Below are positions 48,803 through 59,590 of a stretch of DNA of 64,000 nucleotides, in pieces. This DNA is from Welwitschia mirabilis (Eukaryota > Gnetophyta > Gnetopsida > Welwitschiales). The notes below the pieces were generated by a model, which ran no database searches, was not told the DNA's origin, and worked only from the letters and a program-made list of their open reading frames with translations. The position numbers were made by a program, and so were the translations under genes. The DNA lies in the NCBI GenBank assembly GCA_051453625.1, contig JBOZIK010000001.1:68095429-68159428 (forward strand). Direction: 5' to 3'. The first letter of the stretch is position 1. Every line of letters starts with the position of its first letter.

Positions 48803-50690
48803 ATGGTAAATACTAGTAAGAAGACGAAATATCAGAGAGAACGGAACTTGATTAAATAAAATATCAAAGAAGGATTAATTGAATTCAAATTAAATATAGG
48901 TAAACACAACTTAGGTATGCAAATTCCTAAAATTAGAGAAGAATATTTTTATGCTTTTATTATTTTAGAGTTTAATTTTGCAAAAGAGAAGTATAGCATA
49001 AAAGGCGATTGTATTGTTTTTTTGAAAATGTCAAACATTTTGAAAGCGTTATAAAAACAATAGCAAGTACCTTCTTCTAATGCTCCAATTATAATAGGAA
49101 CTTCTTCTTCAAATGCAAATGTTATAATTGGGGATTTAATTACTAATAGAAAATGCAAAATTCAAAATCATTTTGATTTACCTTCTAGAAATGATATAGA
49201 GTTAAGAAACTTAAGTGCGTACCTAATCTTTTTGGGGGAACTGGAAGAAGATCCTTTTAAACATCTAGCTAACATAGAATAACTTGTGCTTACATCTGGA
49301 AATGGAAAAAAAACATACTAGTGATAATACATACATGATTATTTTTTCAGTTACCCTTTGAGAAAGGGTAAAAATTTGTCTCAAAACCATCTACATAAAA
49401 GTCTTAAATCTTAGAGTCAAGTGTAAGAAGTTTTCATTAAAATATTTTTGAGTGAAAGTAGTATAAGGAAGAGAAGAAAAGAAGTAAACAACTTCTAACA
49501 ACCTCATGAAGATTATACAACCACTTATGAATATTTTATAATTGCTAGTCATCCCAACCCTATTAATGAATTTCATAAGAAATAACTAATAGATTAGTTT
49601 TATCGAGGATTGAATGCTTCAACCAAATAACTTATAGACTTTTACTGTAAAAAGAATTTGTTGAAATTAAGTTTAGATGATTGATGATTCTTGGAGTGTA
49701 CTAGAGAATTTAATGAAAATCAGTCAAACTTTGCCTAAGCTCACTAAGAAAAACTATATTGTAGGACAAATTTTGAAAGACCTAAAAAAGGTCAAATATG
49801 ATAGGAAAGAAGAAAGGAAGGATTTAACTAATTTATTGAAAGATTTTACTACTACTTTAAAGATGTATATTCAAATGATAGTTGATAAAAAGGTTGTTAA
49901 GAATGAACCCTCAACTTCTAATTGTGAACTTTGTGAAGATGATTCCCATTCAACAAAATAATATCCTTTGTTACCAACTTGAAAAGAAAGCATGTTTAAG
50001 GAAGTATGTGCTTTCAACCAAAGAACTCCTAACTTAAAAATCTAATCATCATTTCAATAAAGACTAAGAAGACAACCCTAATGAAAACCATTTAAGAATA
50101 GATTTAAAATTCCAACCTCTAATCAAACTCTCAACAAAATCTGAATTATTTGCTTAGAGAATTTATTGAGGAAATGAGAAAGGTGTAAGAGAAAACCAAT
50201 AGCAACATTGAGAACCTAGTGAATGTGCTTCAATAAATCATGCTTATTAATCATAGACCATAAGGTTATCTTGCTTCCTAATCAATGCCCAATCTAAATA
50301 AAGTTAGAAGAGACTTAAAAATTGTAACAAGAAGTGGGAAAGATACAACACCTCCTAACCATGAGGTTTCAGCTTCTAAACAAAATGAAACAATTGAGGA
50401 AGATGATGTAGAAATATTAAATTCTTATAACCTTCCTCCCACATCATCTACAAAAGCCTTTATTAAAGATAATTTAAAAGAAAATAAGGGGAAGAAACCA
50501 TTCACTCCTTATCTTAATAGATTGAACATGAATCCTAAATTTCATGAACATCTAAAATCCTTGATGTAAAAAGTTAACAGTGACCTTCCTTTTTGGAAAC
50601 TCTTATGAGAAAACCTCAAATATTTTAAGTTGTGGAAGGACTTAGTAATAAGAAAGCAAAAATGTATCATTCCTAGTAAAGTCTTTCTCA
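48803..50690 (+). pseudogene. gag remnant of the full Athila-like element
   Basis: Starts MVNTSKKTKYQRERNL at 48803. Blocks: IIGTSSSNANV, then HFDLPSRNDIELRNLSAYLIF, LVLTSGNGKK, a degenerate capsid core (about 49340-49470), an open stretch at 49677-49961 with DFTTTLKMYIQMI and NCELCEDDSHSTK-stop-Y, and another at 50285-50569 with MPNLNKVRRDLKIVTRSGK and TPYLNRLNMNPKFHEHL. The knuckle-like motif again lacks its last cysteine. Gag would assemble the particle and package RNA. Multiple stops exist, but the blocks are in the right order and complete in extent. Confidence 0.85.
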
Positions 50691-51075
50691 CCTAATCTCT
50701 TTCCAACTTAGTGATGAAGAAATGTCCTAAATTCAAAGATCCTAGGGCTGTAACTATTAGTATTACCTTAGAGGAAAAAAAGAATTAGGAAGGCTTTGAT
50801 TAACATAGATGCAAGTGTGAACATTATGCTTTTTCATATATACAAAATACTTTGGTTAGAAAGTATATTTGAACCTATACCTATTATCCTAGAACTAGCT
50901 AACACCTCAATTAAAAAACCTTTAGGAATCATTAAAGATCTAGTCATCCAAATTAAGGAAGCTTTCTATCCCATTGATGTTGTCATAATTGAAATAGAGA
51001 ATGATGGAGGGTATCCACTACTTCTGAGAAGAGCCTTTTGTGCTACAGCTCATTGTATCATTGACACTTAGTCTA
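50691..51075 (+). pseudogene. Retropepsin-like protease of the full element
   Basis: An open stretch at 50796-51071 begins INIDASVNIM, where the catalytic D-x-G-A-S has D>N and G>D, both G>A changes. It continues LGIIKDLVIQIKEAFYPIDVVII and YPLLLRRAFCATAHCIIDT. Length and order fit the family protease. The missing catalytic aspartate makes it inactive. Confidence 0.85.
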
Positions 51076-51600
51076 GAATGATGAGATACTATTTTGACAA
51101 TAAAGAAATTATCATTAGGGTTTTTGATGTTGTAGACATAGGGACTAATTTCAACATTGAAGATGATTTGAGACCAACTTTATTTCTACAACATTGAATC
51201 ATAGAAGAGAGATTAATTATGTTACATTAGCCAACTTTGTATGATGACTCAACTAAAATAGACTATTTTGAATCTAAAAATGAAGTTTTTAAGGATGAGG
51301 AAGAAACCTAATATCTTTTCTTAATAGAAAAACTTTTTGAAGAGTGTCGTCCCTTGCCTATCATCCCCACAATAGATGGGACGATATTCCAACTCAACAC
51401 TCATGAGCTTAAGAAATTACCCAAAGATCTAAAATACATATTTTTATGTGAGAATCAAATGAAACCTCTAATAATTAGTGACCTTGTTACTCCTCAATAA
51501 GAATTAGATTTGATGTCACTTTTAGAATTAAAGAAAAATGCCTTTTCTTGGACATGTAAAGACTTAGATGCCATTCCTCTTTTTATAGTTCAACATAAAA
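51076..51600 (+). pseudogene. Protease-RT linker with an inverted-repeat module
   Basis: The degenerate linker contains a TLFLQH-like stretch, acidic segments, and SDLVTPQ-like residues before RT. At 51347-51384 a module with perfect 7-base arms TCGTCCC/GGGACGA lies inside what should be coding sequence. The equivalent linker of the gag-protease elements is followed directly by 3' noncoding DNA. Confidence 0.65.
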
Positions 51601-52330
51601 TCTATATTAAGAATAATGCCAAACCTATTAAGCAACTCTAAAGAAGACTAAATGTAACCCTTAAACAAATTATCAAAGATGAAATCATTAAATTTATTGA
51701 TGCTGGATTTATTTATGCCATAGCAGATAGTGAGTGGATTAGTCCTTTAACAATAGTGCCAAAGAAAGAAGGAAAGTGGAAAATGTGCATTGACTTTAGA
51801 AAACTCAATAAGGTCACCACAAAGGATCATTATCCTTTACTATTTCTTGATCAAGTTCTTGATATAATTCAAGGTCATGCTTATTATTGTTTTCTTGATG
51901 GGTATAGTGGTTATAATCAAATTTTTATATCAAGCAAAGACCAAGCTAAAATCATCTTCACATCTTCCTTTGAAAATTTTGCTTTCAAATGAATGCCATT
52001 TAAACTTTGTAATGCCCTTGGAACTTTTCAATGAGCCATAATGGGAATATTTCTAGTATGATAGAAGACTCTATAAAATGTTTTATAGATGATTTCTTCA
52101 TCTTTGATGATACTTTCAAATAAACTATGTTGAGATTAGAAAAAGTCCTTTATAAATGTATTACAAGTGGGTTACAGTTGAGTTGGAAAAAGAGTTTCTT
52201 TCTTGTTCAACATGGAATTGTTTTAGGTCACCAAATTTCAAAGGAAGGAATTAAGATGAACCCCATAAAAGTAGATATCACTAAAAATCTTAATACTCCA
52301 ACAAATGTTAAATAAGTTAGATCTTTTCTT
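51601..52330 (+). pseudogene. Reverse transcriptase of the full element
   Basis: Blocks in order: EIIKFIDAGFIYAIADSEWI, then KKEGKWKMCIDFRKLNKVT (about 51763-51819), YCFLDGYSGYNQIFIS (first catalytic aspartate), a degenerate PFKLCNALGTFQ, and FIDDFFIFDD at 52082-52111, which keeps both aspartates of the Y/F-x-D-D box. Then come LQLSWKKSFFLVQHGIVLGHQI and the RSFLGH-type connection. All three catalytic aspartates are still readable although stops and frameshifts split the gene into several frames. It would synthesise cDNA. This is the best preserved RT in the window. Confidence 0.9.
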
Positions 52331-52870
52331 GGACATGCTAGTTTCTACCGCTGATTCATTCATGACTATGCTAAAACTTGTAAATATATCCACTCTCTAC
52401 TTGAAAAATATGTCAAATTTGAGTGGTTTATTTCATGCCAACTTGCTTTTGAAACTATTAAGAATAAAATCTCTTCTGAATCTCTTTTCATGGGGGAGAG
52501 GGATGGTTATCAGTCAAAAATATGAAAATCAATTCAAAGTCATATTTTACCTTAGTAAAACTTTAATAAATGCCCAATCTCACTATACTATCATTGGGAG
52601 ACAAATGCTTGCTATCATCTATTGCTTGGATCATCTTTGATACTATTTTTTTGATTTCCACATCAATGTTTACACAAACCATGTAGCCATCCATTATTTC
52701 ATGACAAATAAAAATTCAAGTTCCAGACTTATGTAATGGATCCTTTTAATGCAAGAATTTAATCTTACCATCATTGATAAAGCTAGAAAGCATAATCGTG
52801 TGGCTGACCATCTTTCTCGACTTACTTGCTTCATTGATAAAACTCCTATTAATGGATCCTTTCTTGATGA
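52331..52870 (+). pseudogene. RNase H region of the full element
   Basis: After the FLGHASFYR connection, the end of an open stretch at 52305-52640 gives FKVIFYLSKTLINAQSHYTIIGRQMLAIIYCLDHL, here cited only as landmark positions 52536-52640. Further along VYTNHVAIHYFMTNK and RVADHLSRL are read in other frames. These are the usual landmarks of gypsy RNase H: the SKTL..AQ..Y block, the TDH-like block and the ADxLSR end. It would degrade the RNA strand during reverse transcription. Confidence 0.8.
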
Positions 52871-53746
52871 GCAACTCTTTGCAATTAAACAATTGTATGC
52901 TATCTCTTATTCTCACCTTGCTCCTTGATATGCTAACATTGTTAACTATCTAGTAACTATGAAAACTCCTCAGCTTTGGAACCATAATTAATGAAAAACA
53001 TTTCTCTATAGGATCATAGACTATGAGTGGAATGAGCCACATCTTTATAAATGTTAAAAAGAACAAATTATATGTAAATGTATGTCTAAATGGGAGACTT
53101 TAAAATTTTTAACACTTTGTCATGCTGGAGTTTGTGGGGGATACTTTAGTGGACAAAAGGCCACCATAAAAATTATTCACTTTGGATTCTATTGGCTAAC
53201 TCTTTTTAAAGATTTATTTTACTTTTTTTGAAAGTGTGATTCTTGTCAATATTATGATAGCCTCACTCATTTTCACGATATGCCCCTCAAATCTATACTT
53301 AAATGTGAACCTTTTAATTTTTGGGGAATTGACGTTTTAGGCCTAATTTTACCATCATTCAATGAGAAAAATTATATTTTAGTAGATGTGGATTATGTTA
53401 CTAAGTGGGTTGAAGCTACTCCTACCATCATAAATGATTCTCGAACTATTTACAATTTTGTTTAAACTCATATTTTTAAACGATTTTGATTTCAACATAT
53501 TATATTAGTGATTGAGATACCCATTTCATTAACCACCTCTTTCAAAAACTTCTTCTATCCATTGGTGTTAAACATAGAGTTGCTTGTGTTTATCATCCTA
53601 AAACCAATGGTTTAGCTAAAAATGCAAATAGAGAGATAAAAAAAAATGCTTCAAAAATAAGTCTCTGTCAATATGAAGGCTTGGTCCTCTAAACTTAATG
53701 ATGTTCTTTGGGCTTATCATACTACTTGGCATAACTCTCTAAGTTT
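52871..53746 (+). pseudogene. Integrase of the full element, cut by gap
   Basis: Zinc-finger region: CHAGVCGGYFSGQKATIK near 53123-53175 followed by KCDSCQYYDS near 53233-53262; the second histidine is Y (C>T), both CxxC cysteines remain. Catalytic core: FNFWGIDVLGLILPSF (first D, about 53311-53355) and VDYVTKWVEA, a second aspartate in a degenerate SD..THF block near 53505-53530, and NREIK (E) near 53625-53640. After MKAWSSKLNDVLWAYHTTWH the 776-N gap begins. It would join element DNA to the chromosome. Stops split the gene; the DDE residues are still readable. Confidence 0.88.
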
Positions 53747-54522
53747 NNNNNNNNNNNNNNNNNNNNNNNNNNNNNNNNNNNNNNNNNNNNNNNNNNNNNN
53801 NNNNNNNNNNNNNNNNNNNNNNNNNNNNNNNNNNNNNNNNNNNNNNNNNNNNNNNNNNNNNNNNNNNNNNNNNNNNNNNNNNNNNNNNNNNNNNNNNNNN
53901 NNNNNNNNNNNNNNNNNNNNNNNNNNNNNNNNNNNNNNNNNNNNNNNNNNNNNNNNNNNNNNNNNNNNNNNNNNNNNNNNNNNNNNNNNNNNNNNNNNNN
54001 NNNNNNNNNNNNNNNNNNNNNNNNNNNNNNNNNNNNNNNNNNNNNNNNNNNNNNNNNNNNNNNNNNNNNNNNNNNNNNNNNNNNNNNNNNNNNNNNNNNN
54101 NNNNNNNNNNNNNNNNNNNNNNNNNNNNNNNNNNNNNNNNNNNNNNNNNNNNNNNNNNNNNNNNNNNNNNNNNNNNNNNNNNNNNNNNNNNNNNNNNNNN
54201 NNNNNNNNNNNNNNNNNNNNNNNNNNNNNNNNNNNNNNNNNNNNNNNNNNNNNNNNNNNNNNNNNNNNNNNNNNNNNNNNNNNNNNNNNNNNNNNNNNNN
54301 NNNNNNNNNNNNNNNNNNNNNNNNNNNNNNNNNNNNNNNNNNNNNNNNNNNNNNNNNNNNNNNNNNNNNNNNNNNNNNNNNNNNNNNNNNNNNNNNNNNN
54401 NNNNNNNNNNNNNNNNNNNNNNNNNNNNNNNNNNNNNNNNNNNNNNNNNNNNNNNNNNNNNNNNNNNNNNNNNNNNNNNNNNNNNNNNNNNNNNNNNNNN
54501 NNNNNNNNNNNNNNNNNNNNNN
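53747..54522. other. Gap, 776 N
   Basis: Hides the integrase C-terminus and whatever follows. Athila elements often carry an env-like ORF after pol; such an ORF could lie here but nothing of it is visible. Confidence 0.95.
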
Positions 54523-54576
54523 TTCTTCACTTTTATTCTTACAAGTACTTAATCATGTTGAATAATACTCATCTCC

Positions 54577-54630
54577 AAAAAAAAAAAAAAGAAAAGAAAA
54601 GAAAAAAAGAAAAAAAGAAGAAAAAAAACT
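54577..54630 (+). repeat. A/G low-complexity tract
   Basis: Runs of A broken by single G, purine only. It lies at the same place as the AG microsatellite at 23606-23643 in the gag-protease element. Confidence 0.85.
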
Positions 54631-55517
54631 ACCATACTCTTTCATGTTATATCTTTACATACATGGTAATCATGATGTCATAATGCAAGCATACCAGGGC
54701 AAATATTCCCGAGAGGAGCCTTTGGCAGTGTGATATGGTAACTATGGAAACTCCACTAGGGGGTTAGTTAGCTATGATATATGGGTTCTTACTCCTTTGA
54801 TAAGGGTTTCACTCCCCTTATCATGGAAAAATAAATCACTTCGCTTTATTCATTTATTTTTAGTACTTCCACATGATCACTGTACTTTATGGATTTTAGT
54901 GTTTATTTTGATATGGTAGCTTATAAGTCCCTATATTTTAGTAGCTTTTTATCTTATCATTTATTGTTTGATAACATTAGCATATTTGACATCATTATAA
55001 TCATTGTTCAATTGAGTGGAACTTTATGAATTCATACATTATGTCATGCATCATTAATTAAGTGATTTTATGATTGTTACTATAGGAATTTATTAGGTTA
55101 GCATTTAGGATAATAAAGAAATCTTCTTCATATTCTTAGTTGTCCATTTTAATTTTATTTTTCTTTAGTTATTTTGTTGGAATTTTTAAATTTATTTCCT
55201 TATAAGTTTTTAGCATTATATCATGGATCTAAGCATTTTTTAGTGTCTTGTGATGTTTTCTAGAGGAAGGTTGTTTCTTTCTAGTAGGTTTCATTAATAT
55301 GATAAGTTCCAGCTTTTCATGTGTTTAGGCATATTTAAGGCATCTTTGAGCAGTATTTTTTTCCTTAGTGCATTTTTCTTCTACTATCATTTTCCACTTC
55401 TTCATCATGCATTTATATTTTAGGCTCTTTATTCATTTTTATTCTTAGTTTACTCTTTCTGTTCCATTGCATTCCTGCATTTTCTAGTTTTATGATTTTT
55501 TTAGGTTTCACCTTCCT

Positions 55518-55539
55518 CTCCAAAATAGCTATTTTGGAG
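55518..55539. repeat. Perfect 22-bp palindrome
   Basis: CTCCAAAATAG followed at once by its exact reverse complement CTATTTTGGAG, with no spacer. Confidence 0.9.
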
Positions 55540-56198
55540 TCCTTCATCCTCCTCATTCATCCCCATAATAGAGAGGATGACACTCCCTTTCTACTTATGG
55601 TGCAATTTGGGATGTCTCGCTTCTCCTGTGGGGTTGGAGAAGGGGGGTAAGACACATTTCTGGGCCTTAATCTGTTATGATCAATACTAATTTTTACAAA
55701 TTCTAAGCTTTTATGATCTAATCTTTTTGGTTAGGCTGTTTTGGATGATTTCTTCGTACAACTTGAATAAACTTTTTTGATCATCCATGCACTTTATCAT
55801 GTAGAATCCAATAGCACTTGCACATGTTTTTCTATAGCCATATCTTTCTGATCATTTGAATTATGTTGTTCCTTTCCATGTTGATAATACTAATGTGAAT
55901 TATATGATATAGAAACTACTCAAGCTATCATGATGGTCCATTGTTATTATTCTATATTATGCATACATAATTGTACTTTTATGAGCCATGTAGTCATACT
56001 TTATAATTTCTATATATATATTGCATTCATTCTGTAGTGACATGCTTAAGTAGGGGGCTTAGAAAATTTTTAGTACTTGTATTAATTATTTGTTAATAAT
56101 ATCATTCTCTATGGACTTAATTTACATTTTGCAGGCATTGTTTTTATCTTAAATAAATTGGCTCACAATCTAGTTAATTGCTTACTTTGTCAGGGACT

Positions 56199-56220
56199 GA
56201 CAAGGCTAAGTAGAGGGCTA
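56199..56220 (+). other. Polypurine tract of the full element
   Basis: tgacaaggctaagtagagggcta, ending at the LTR start TGTTGTAATG; preceded by cagggac as in the minus-strand relative. Confidence 0.65.
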
Positions 56221-57624
56221 TGTTGTAATGCCAATTTGTGGGAATTTGATGGTATATTTTGAGTAATTTTGCAGGACATTCATATAGGTTTTGATGCAAT
56301 ACTAATGACTATGAATATTTAATAGGATGATTAGGAAAACATGTGATATCTAGCATTTTTGGTAATTTCTAGAGCTTATTATGATACTACAAGAGTGGAA
56401 GAAGGACTTTATAATGCAAAGACTGGTTTACCTTAGAAAAAAGAGTAAAAGAAGAATGTCATCTCCATAGTCATCCTTATGACACCTAGGACGACTAGAC
56501 TGCTAGCATGGACAGAATCCTGTAGTGCCGATAGTAATGCATGTTGCACATGTTGATAGGGCATCGTCCACATATTTGTTCGGATGACAAACAAGATGAT
56601 GACATTGGGACTATGCATAGGTAATCCATGGGGTTGATAGCAGTACATGGCATACTACCCAAGCTATTAAGATGGCATTGTCCACTCTGTTGTGTGAATG
56701 ACAGATAGGACGACAACTATTTTTATGCTATAACAATAAATTTCATTATAAATGAAGTCAAAGAACCCATGTAGGTTGTTAGGATTTTTGTTTCTTGCCT
56801 TTAGGATTTTGCCTCCAATTTCCTCAATTAAAAATCTATAAATACCCTTCTCCTCCTTTATTTTCACTCCATTTTTTGTACCCTATACTTGTGACAAAAG
56901 CTTAAAGGGTGAAATGTTCATCCTGTGCTACATAAAGGAGTCTCCTTGGTGTCAGGCTATGTCCCTTTAATTAAGATGCTATTGTTCTAATTTTTAAGTA
57001 GATGCTATTTTGATTTTATTTAGTTTAATACAAATTCCTCTTTTATCTAATTATTGTGCATTTTCCTTATGATTTAAGTTCGTCTTAGTTAGTAATAAGC
57101 TTTAATTTATTTAGATCATAAGAACAACCTTTGTTAAGGTTGACCTTATTTAATGGCATATATTTGCATTATTTCTTTCTTTCTTTTCATATTGCATTTC
57201 ATATTCTACTTGAAGAGATCTCATAGTTTATATTGATTAAGAACTAGTAGATACTCTTCTTACTTGATATAAGTTATAGAAAAGTAGTCTTTGTGATAGA
57301 AAGATTAGGATCTAAGTAGGATATATTTTCATTCCCATTTCTATTCTCATTTCCATTTACATTTGCACTTTCATTTTCATTCACTTGCATTTCATTTTTA
57401 TTTAAGCATTTCATTTACTTGTGTTAATTTCTGTTGATTTTATAAAGATGAAAAAAACTAAAATACATTGTCAAAATCAATTTTCTTACTCTAAGCTTAG
57501 TGCCTTCATTAGATTATGAAATTTGGGTGAACTCCCATTTATATTAGAGTGTGTTTTCTGTAATTTACATGATTTACAGGTTTATCTAAAGGGTTTTTAG
57601 ATTGCATAAATTCACACTACAATA
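56221..57624 (+). repeat. 3' LTR of the full element, 1.40 kb
   Basis: Begins tgttgtaatgccaatttgtgg, ends cacactacaata. Full-length partner of 46958-48359; TATA box at 56837-56844; modules near 56458-56500, 56572-56605 and 56690-56722. Overlapping short minus-strand open frames here are chance. Confidence 0.9.
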
Positions 57625-58890
57625 ATAAGAGTAAAGAGTTGCTTAAAAATGAACTCACCTAATCACATCTCCAAAAAACCCTAAATCTTAAGAAACAAAA
57701 TGATCACATAAAAAGATAAAGAGTCTAGAAAAAAAGCAATTCTTCTGATGATCAAGACACCATTGATCCTATAGCCTTCATATTTTTATTTTATTATCTA
57801 ACTATTCATAATGAGAGAAGTGCAATCACAGTTAGAGAAGTAAGGACCTAAGAAGCATGATCAACTAATCCCTTAGTAAAGTTCTCATAGCTATCTATTA
57901 CAGTGCTAAAAGATCCTTTTGGGAAAATTTTCCCTAGTGTACTTATGGTAGGACATCATGGTGACCATGTTCTTAAGCTATATTGAATATAAAACATGAT
58001 GGTCTTATTTCACTCTCTCCTTTTTTTTTTTTTAACATAAATAAAAATTTTACATGACCAAACACTTCAAAAAATAAAGGTAAAGTTATAAGATAAAAAT
58101 AGAAAAGAAAACCGTTAAACAATCTAAGACCTTTTTATCATTTAAAAAAACATAAAAAATAAAGCATTTTCCTTTAAACTAAAGTTCATAGATCTATAAA
58201 TATCTTAAGATTGATTGAATTCAATCTTACTAGTGTAAAATGCCCAAGCTAAAAGACTAGATATAAAAATAAATACATAAGTCATGTTTGAAAGATGATC
58301 AAGTAACATCATTATGACCTTCAAAGGAAAATGCTAAAATAAAATTTAGAAAGTTGCTCATATATTTTCAACATTTGTCCATTAACTTTTATAATTTCTT
58401 TAGTGGTTAAGTCAAAAATCTCAATAGATCCATTAGAATGTACTTTTTTAAAACGGTAAGGATCTATTCATAGATTAATTTATTACTTAAAAATCAAAGT
58501 TAAAATCATAAATAAATAAGATTAAAAAGGGAATACTAAAGCAAATTAAAAATAAATTTTATTCAAATTCTAAAATCTATTCAACAATTTTATTGAAAAG
58601 GAAGTAAAAAGGAAGGATTTGTTTTTATGGTCTAAGGATATTGCATTCTTTTAAAGAAATAAGGCCCAAATGAAATATTCACCAATTGATAAAACATAAA
58701 AGATATATAATTATTTTTGAGTAGAATCAATTAGAGGGAGAGAGGGATAACAGATAAATCTCTATGATATCATACAAAAACATGAGTTTTGAAAGTCAAG
58801 AGAGAGTTTTGTTTTAATAATCATAGTAAAAATATGTTTTAGTTCACTAGGAAGATGTTTTAGATTCAAACTAAAATTTTTAGTCTCTGG
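57625..58890 (-). other. 3' noncoding region of the nested minus-strand element (proximal part)
   Basis: Reverse complement of the 3' noncoding region at about 21934-23100: it shows catggtcaccatgatgtcctaccataag (reversed around 57945-57975), the T-run at 58020-58031 (purine tract on the minus strand) and the ttaagaccttttt block. No RT is present between this and the protease linker at 58891. Confidence 0.65.
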
Positions 58891-59590
58891 CTTATGTAGT
58901 GGTCAGTCTCTCTCAAGGTATGAGTTTTTACTTAATAGTTGCACTTCCTTGTAATCTAAAGAGTCCATTTCTTCCTCATTTTGATCTAAAAAGTCATGCT
59001 TAAGATTGGACGTATTGGAAGCTTCTAAGTTATTAAACTCAAGTGGATCATCATAAGGCATAGGCTCATGTAATGTTAGCCCTCTTTCTTTAAGGGAACG
59101 ATGTTGAAGGAATAAAGTTGTTTTAATTTTACTTTCTATGTCCATTTCATCACCTAGGTCTTTCTCAGCTACATCCAAAACTCTAGTTGTAATATTTTTA
59201 TTTCTTAGATAACACTCCATCATCCTAGTTCTTGTGTCAAGAATGTATTGGACTATTGCATAGAAGGATCATCCTAGAAGTAATGGATATCCTCCAATAT
59301 GTTTGACCTCTATGATAACTAAATCTATCAAGTAATAGGCCTTTTTAATTTGGATCACTAAGTCTTTGATGATCCCTAAGGACTTCATAACTAAATTATC
59401 TACTACCTCTATGAGAATCTAAGTAGGCTCTATTCTACCTTTTAAACTAAGTTTGTTATAAATGTGAAATAACATGATGTTAATACTCACTCCAATATCG
59501 ATCAAAGCTTTTTTTATTTTTTTGTTTCTGTCTAATATAACACTCACTATTGCTCCCCCTGTATCTTTAAATTTTGAAGATTTTTATAAC
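58891..59590 (-). pseudogene. Protease and linker, second unit of the nested element
   Basis: The minus-strand reading near 59475-59510 gives LIDIGVSINIMLFHIYNKL; the catalytic D and G remain while the alanine is V (C>T). It continues to an open stretch at 58903-59223 (MMECYLRNKNITTRVLDVAEKDLG, then TTLFLQHRSLKERG and ...LDYKEVQLLSK), the linker known from 21292-21933. It ends without RT, and 3' noncoding sequence follows. Confidence 0.8.

Larger units (their letters stand above)
54523..56198 (+). other. 3' noncoding region of the full element
   Basis: No coding signal. It starts near an A/G tract (54577-54630), then the ggtaatcatgatgtcat, gaggagcctttggcag and gaaactccactaggggg blocks shared with 22790-22920, 23650-23800 and the reverse complement of 57880-58020. 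A 22-base palindrome (55518-55539) and an inverted-repeat module (55557-55581) sit next to each other. Confidence 0.65.
46958..57624 (+). mobile_element. Athila-like Ty3/gypsy element with full gag-pol, perfect ATAAG target repeats
   Basis: LTRs 46958-48359 and 56221-57624 (1,402 and 1,404 bases) start TGTT and end ACAACA/ACAATA. The flanks are identical, ATAAG at 46953-46957 and 57625-57629. Order: LTR, tRNA-Asp primer site, leader, gag, protease, RT, RNase H, integrase, gap, 3' noncoding region, polypurine tract, LTR. The integrase has no chromodomain that can be seen before the 776-N gap. Primer type, domain order and the GID..G integrase style place it near Athila. The two LTRs differ at many sites, so the insertion is old, but it is the youngest of the three nested layers. 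Confidence 0.85.

Noticed and set aside
50691-53746. Possible endogenous pararetrovirus (plant virus) insertion
   Set aside because: Protease-RT-RNase H-integrase order, flanking LTRs, primer site, polypurine tract and 5-base target repeats identify a Ty3/gypsy retrotransposon; no movement-protein or viral coat region is seen.
54523-56198. Search for an env-like ORF after integrase, expected in some Athila elements
   Set aside because: No open frame or membrane-protein pattern is visible; it could only lie in the 776-N gap.
56433-56867. Three overlapping minus-strand open frames of 66-73 codons, one cysteine- and histidine-rich
   Set aside because: They lie in U3 of an LTR, opposite the transcribed strand, and are not conserved in the paired 5' LTR.
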